From positions 36,879 through 100,878 of the forward strand of contig NZ_JAMQKA010000019.1 of the NCBI RefSeq assembly GCF_031569985.1: a DNA stretch of 64,000 bases, read 5' to 3'. The notes beneath the pieces were generated by a model. It did not search any database. It saw only the letters and a program-made list of their open reading frames with translations, and had not been told where the DNA came from. A program made the translations under genes and the position numbers. This stretch comes from JAMQKA01 sp031569985. GTDB taxonomy: Bacteria; Bacteroidota; Rhodothermia; Balneolales; Balneolaceae. Position 1 is the first letter of the stretch; every line of letters begins with the position of its first letter. Shown in pieces: positions 61,419-64,000 of the stretch.

Positions 61419-63221
61419 TTAGGAATCTTCAATCGTTTCTGACTCGCGATACATGGAATTGATCTCATCTGCATATCGTTCGTTGACCACCGATCGCTTT
61501 ACCTTGTGCGTAGGCGTCAGTTCGCCCTTATCCACCGTAAGGGGCTCTTTTAGCAAGACGAACTTTTTGACCCGCTCCCATTCTGAAAAATCCCTGTTCA
61601 CTTTGTCTACCTCCTGCTGGATAATTTCACGAACTTCAGGAGCCTCACTAAGATCATCGGGAATTTCTACGCCCCGGCTTTTTAACCGTTTTTCAATATT
61701 GTCAAAACTGGGGACAATTAACGCAGAACAAAATTTATGCTGATATCCCAGTACGACGGCTTGATCTATATACCCGCTGTTGATGAGCCCGGTCTCAATG
61801 GGCTGAGGGGCCACATACTTTCCGGTAGACAGTTTGAAAACTGATTTCTTACGATCTGTGATAAACAGGTACCCATCTTCAAGTTTCCCTATATCACCGG
61901 TTTTTAGCCACCCGTCATCGGTCAGGGTTTCATCGGTTTGTTCCTCATTTTGGAAATAGCCCTGCATAATATTGGGACCTTTTGCCAACACTTCCCCATC
62001 ATCGGCAATTTTCACTTCCACATTGCTCAGCGGTCGCCCCGAAGAGCCAATGCGCATATGATCGGGATCTGTTACAGATATAACGGGTGAAGACTCCGTC
62101 AGCCCATATCCCTGTCCACAATAAATGCCGATTCCATTCATAAACTGGAAAATATTGGGGGAAAGGGCCGCACCGCCACTGATCACCCCAAGCAGACGGC
62201 CACCAAAAAGCTCTCGTATTTTGGAATACACCAGCTTATCGGCCAGGTTGTGCATCATCTTGTTAATGCCGCGCGGGGGATGCTCGGGATCATATTTTTC
62301 GGCTCGTTTGATCGCCCAGTAATAGATCTGCTTTTTAAGACCACTAAACTCCTGTCCCCTCACTTTTATGCCGGTGTGTATTTTTTCCAGCAGCCGCGGG
62401 ATGGTGGCAAAGAAATAGGGTTTTACATACTCGAAATCGTCCCGTATCTCGTTGATATCTTCGATATAATGGATCGGGTATCCCATATACAGGTACATAT
62501 AGGTGATGAGCCGCTCAAAAACATGAGACAACGGCAGGTACGAAAGCATCCGCTGACCAATCTCCGGATTCTTTTCAAAAGGGATACGCTCCACCGACGC
62601 CAGAACATTGGAGGCGATGTTGTCATGGCTGAGCATAACGCCTTTGGGTTGACCAGTGGTACCAGAAGTATAAATAAGTGTTGCCAAGTCTCCCGGCTTA
62701 ATTTCTGAACGAAGTTTCTCCAGCAGATCGGGATCCTTCTCCGCACGCTTTTTTCCAAGTTCAAGAACGGCATCAAACGACTTCAACTTTTGATGCTTTG
62801 ATCCCAGGATTGAAATAATGGCATCAACATTCCCTATGCTTTTAATCATCGGCTTGGTTTCGGCAAAAAGCTCGTCATTGGAGACGATGTGTGCCTTGGT
62901 ATCGGAATTCTCCAGGATATATTTGATCTGCTCCCCGGCCTGTGTAGTGTAAATGGGCACATTAACTGCACCCAGCGAAAGGATCGCCTGGTCGCAAATA
63001 AGCCACTCGGCACTGTTTTCAGAATGGATGCTCACACGGTCACCCCGCCGGATCCCCAACTCATACAAGCCATAGGCCAGATGCCTGACTTTCTCCCTAA
63101 ACTTCCCCGGGCTCGTATTAATCCACTCTCCCTGACGTTTTGTCGAAATTAAGACATCTGTTTCGTTCCGGTTCAAGCCCTCATCGATAAGGTGCAAAAT
63201 GGTGGTTGGCTCATATCCCAT
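61419..63221 (-). CDS. Long-chain fatty acid-CoA ligase (AMP-forming)
   Basis: This 600-residue adenylating enzyme activates fatty acids to acyl-CoA. The P-loop motif TLIYTSGTTGQPKGVMLSH is at about residues 185-203. Later come YGLTESSPVISV, GWLKTGDIGKLEDGYLFITD (A8 hinge region) and the C-terminal lysine in TPTHKVKRS. The long insertion MYLYMGYPIHYIEDINEI to LFGGRLLGVISGGAALSP is typical of the FAA1/FadD15-like long-chain group. It starts the fad operon, followed by the FadN-type gene. The upstream divergent region holds an imperfect ATTCAC/GTGAAT palindrome that could be an operator. Confidence 0.9.
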   Translation of the reverse strand: MGYEPTTILHLIDEGLNRNETDVLISTKRQGEWINTSPGKFREKVRHLAYGLYELGIRRGDRVSIHSENSAEWLICDQAILSLGAVNVPIYTTQAGEQIKYILENSDTKAHIVSNDELFAETKPMIKSIGNVDAIISILGSKHQKLKSFDAVLELGKKRAEKDPDLLEKLRSEIKPGDLATLIYTSGTTGQPKGVMLSHDNIASNVLASVERIPFEKNPEIGQRMLSYLPLSHVFERLITYMYLYMGYPIHYIEDINEIRDDFEYVKPYFFATIPRLLEKIHTGIKVRGQEFSGLKKQIYYWAIKRAEKYDPEHPPRGINKMMHNLADKLVYSKIRELFGGRLLGVISGGAALSPNIFQFMNGIGIYCGQGYGLTESSPVISVTDPDHMRIGSSGRPLSNVEVKIADDGEVLAKGPNIMQGYFQNEEQTDETLTDDGWLKTGDIGKLEDGYLFITDRKKSVFKLSTGKYVAPQPIETGLINSGYIDQAVVLGYQHKFCSALIVPSFDNIEKRLKSRGVEIPDDLSEAPEVREIIQQEVDKVNRDFSEWERVKKFVLLKEPLTVDKGELTPTHKVKRSVVNERYADEINSMYRESETIEDS

Positions 63222-63320
63222 AGACGTAAGTTTTATTTAAACTTCAACCCCTACTAACATAAGTTATAAGAAAGTTTAAATTTTAAAAGCAATAATATGA
63301 ATCCCTATATTTTCCTAATA

Positions 63321-63347
63321 ATTCACTGTGTCAATTATTACGTGAAT
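63321..63347. promoter_or_regulatory. Possible operator between the ligase and thioesterase genes
   Basis: ATTCAC (63321-63326) and GTGAAT (63342-63347) are inverted half-sites with a 15-base spacer, in the divergent promoter region of the fatty-acid ligase gene and the hotdog thioesterase gene. A repressor of fatty-acid use (FadR/TetR type) could bind here, but chance occurrence cannot be excluded. Confidence 0.3.
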
Positions 63348-63399
63348 AAAAGATGTTGACTCATATAGCCAAGCTCAATCATAACTTCCTCTTCTGACT

Positions 63400-63837
63400 A
63401 TGTTTATAGACGATGATCTTAAAGAAAAAGTAGACCTGTTCTTAAATAATACCGAAGCCAATATGGGTGATATGCTTGGCATTTCTTTCGAATCTTTCAA
63501 GCGCGACGAAGTAACGGCTACAATGCCAGTGGATGAACGCACCGTACAGCCGTTTGGCATTTTACATGGAGGGGCTTCTGTTACGCTTGCGGAAACCCTG
63601 GCCTCAATTGGGGCCTGGCTGAATGTAGATGATTCAAAAACGGCAGTGGGAGTGGAAATCAATGCCAACCATATTCGCAGCGTCAGGAAAGGAAGTGGTC
63701 ATGTTTTGGGGATAGCAACGCCGGTTCACAGGGGCAAAAGTATCCAGGTTTGGGAGGTACGGATTGAAACGGAGGACGGGAAACTTGTGTGTAGTTCTCG
63801 CTGCACATTGGCGGTTGTGGAAAGGCGTGATACGTGA
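63400..63837 (+). CDS. Hotdog-fold acyl-CoA thioesterase (PaaI/YbdB-like)
   Basis: This 145-residue hotdog protein has VQPFGILHGGASVTLAETLAS, where HGG and the catalytic glutamate of AE mark the PaaI/MenI/EntH-like family, followed by VGVEINANHIRSVRKGSGHV. The length is normal. It probably hydrolyses an aryl- or acyl-CoA ester. The neighbours allow two readings: a housekeeping role beside the fatty-acid genes, or MenI (dihydroxynaphthoyl-CoA hydrolase) if menaquinone genes follow after the window. The frame starts with ATG at 63400; a weak AACTTCCTC stretch precedes it. Confidence 0.85.
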   Translation: MFIDDDLKEKVDLFLNNTEANMGDMLGISFESFKRDEVTATMPVDERTVQPFGILHGGASVTLAETLASIGAWLNVDDSKTAVGVEINANHIRSVRKGSGHVLGIATPVHRGKSIQVWEVRIETEDGKLVCSSRCTLAVVERRDT

Positions 63838-63904
63838 TAAGTAAAGAGTAATGCATAATAAGTGAAAATCATTCCTGAGTTCAAGTAATAAGTGCAACAC
63901 GTAG

Positions 63905-63936
63905 GAAGACCTCAGGGGCGCGCCCCTGAGGTCTTC
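63905..63936. repeat. Perfect 32-base palindrome
   Basis: Bases 63905-63920 are the exact reverse complement of 63921-63936: the left half starts GAAGACCTCAGGGGCG and the right half ends CGCCCCTGAGGTCTTC. It sits between the thioesterase gene and the next gene, 29 bases before the next ATG. It is GC-rich in an AT-rich gap. A strong cruciform or hairpin; no T-run follows. Confidence 0.85.
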
Positions 63937-63964
63937 GGCCAAGCGGGTTATATTCGTGTTGCTT

Positions 63965-64000
63965 ATGCAAGAATACACCCAACTCAGCGAAGAAAATCGT
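63965..64000 (+). CDS. Start of an unidentified gene, cut by the window edge
   Basis: An ATG at 63965 opens a frame of 12 codons (MQEYTQLSEENR) that runs out of the window. Position after the thioesterase gene and the absence of any other frame suggest a real start, but no ribosome-binding site is clear and the fragment is too short to identify. Confidence 0.35.
   Translation, partial: MQEYTQLSEENR

Overview
The window looks like chromosome of a halophilic member of the Balneolota/Rhodothermota-Bacteroidota assemblage (Balneola/Gracilimonas/Fodinibius-like). This is inference from gene content, not a database result. Supporting signs: an arginine cluster of Bacteroidota type (GNAT, argG, argC, an argF'-type transcarbamylase, argB, argE, argH, proC), a DUF4296 lipoprotein, three copies of the Bacteroidota-type -7 box (TATCTTTGGCA) upstream of genes, and a dense set of Na+/H+, K+/H+ and Ca2+ transporters expected of a salt-adapted cell. 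No tRNA gene, integrase, transposase or CRISPR array was seen.

Layout. 1-8.2 kb: an ankyrin protein edge, an M49-like metallopeptidase lipoprotein, a cell-wall amidase with uridine kinase, coaX, an SDR with a DUF4296 lipoprotein, and recQ. 8.8-16.9 kb: the arginine operon, tightly overlapped except for one 137-base gap where argD would be expected and where a palindromic repeat sits, then proC. 17.4-21.5 kb: an AsmA-like membrane protein, then a fusion regulator (DUF4242, degenerate class III cyclase domain, AraC HTH) next to an FAD-linked oxidase. 21.6-33.8 kb: an ion-transport block with a Ca2+/cation antiporter, NhaA, two tandem APC permease/EIIA/RCK_C fusions, a small two-helix membrane protein, a CPA1 antiporter with an RCK-like tail and a CPA2 antiporter with two UspA domains. 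34-43.5 kb: 5-oxoprolinase, a trypsin-like lipoprotein, aspartokinase, an ABC-F protein and an SDR. 44-50.9 kb: a CNNM-type protein, a VOC protein, sodC, a TauE/SafE exporter, glycyl-tRNA synthetase, an archaeal/fungal-type asd and a small unknown. 51.2-57 kb: a 1629-residue secreted lamin-tail-domain protein behind a possible attenuator leader, then murI. 57.3-64 kb: a beta-oxidation module (thiolase, FadN-type fusion, acyl-CoA ligase) interrupted by a four-helix-bundle protein gene, a divergent hotdog thioesterase and the first codons of one more gene.

The most unusual content is between the genes. Four elements of about 155-310 bases carry related terminal inverted repeats (core TTAACsTsArTTCGATATAA) around different hairpin cargos (22759-22961, 31274-31582, 43530-43746, 43961-44117). 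Two of them flank an array of five 16-base palindromes phased every 22-23 bases (43781-43894). Other palindromic families recur, several starting at or inside stop codons, and the leader of the lamin-tail gene has mutually exclusive hairpins ending in a terminator.
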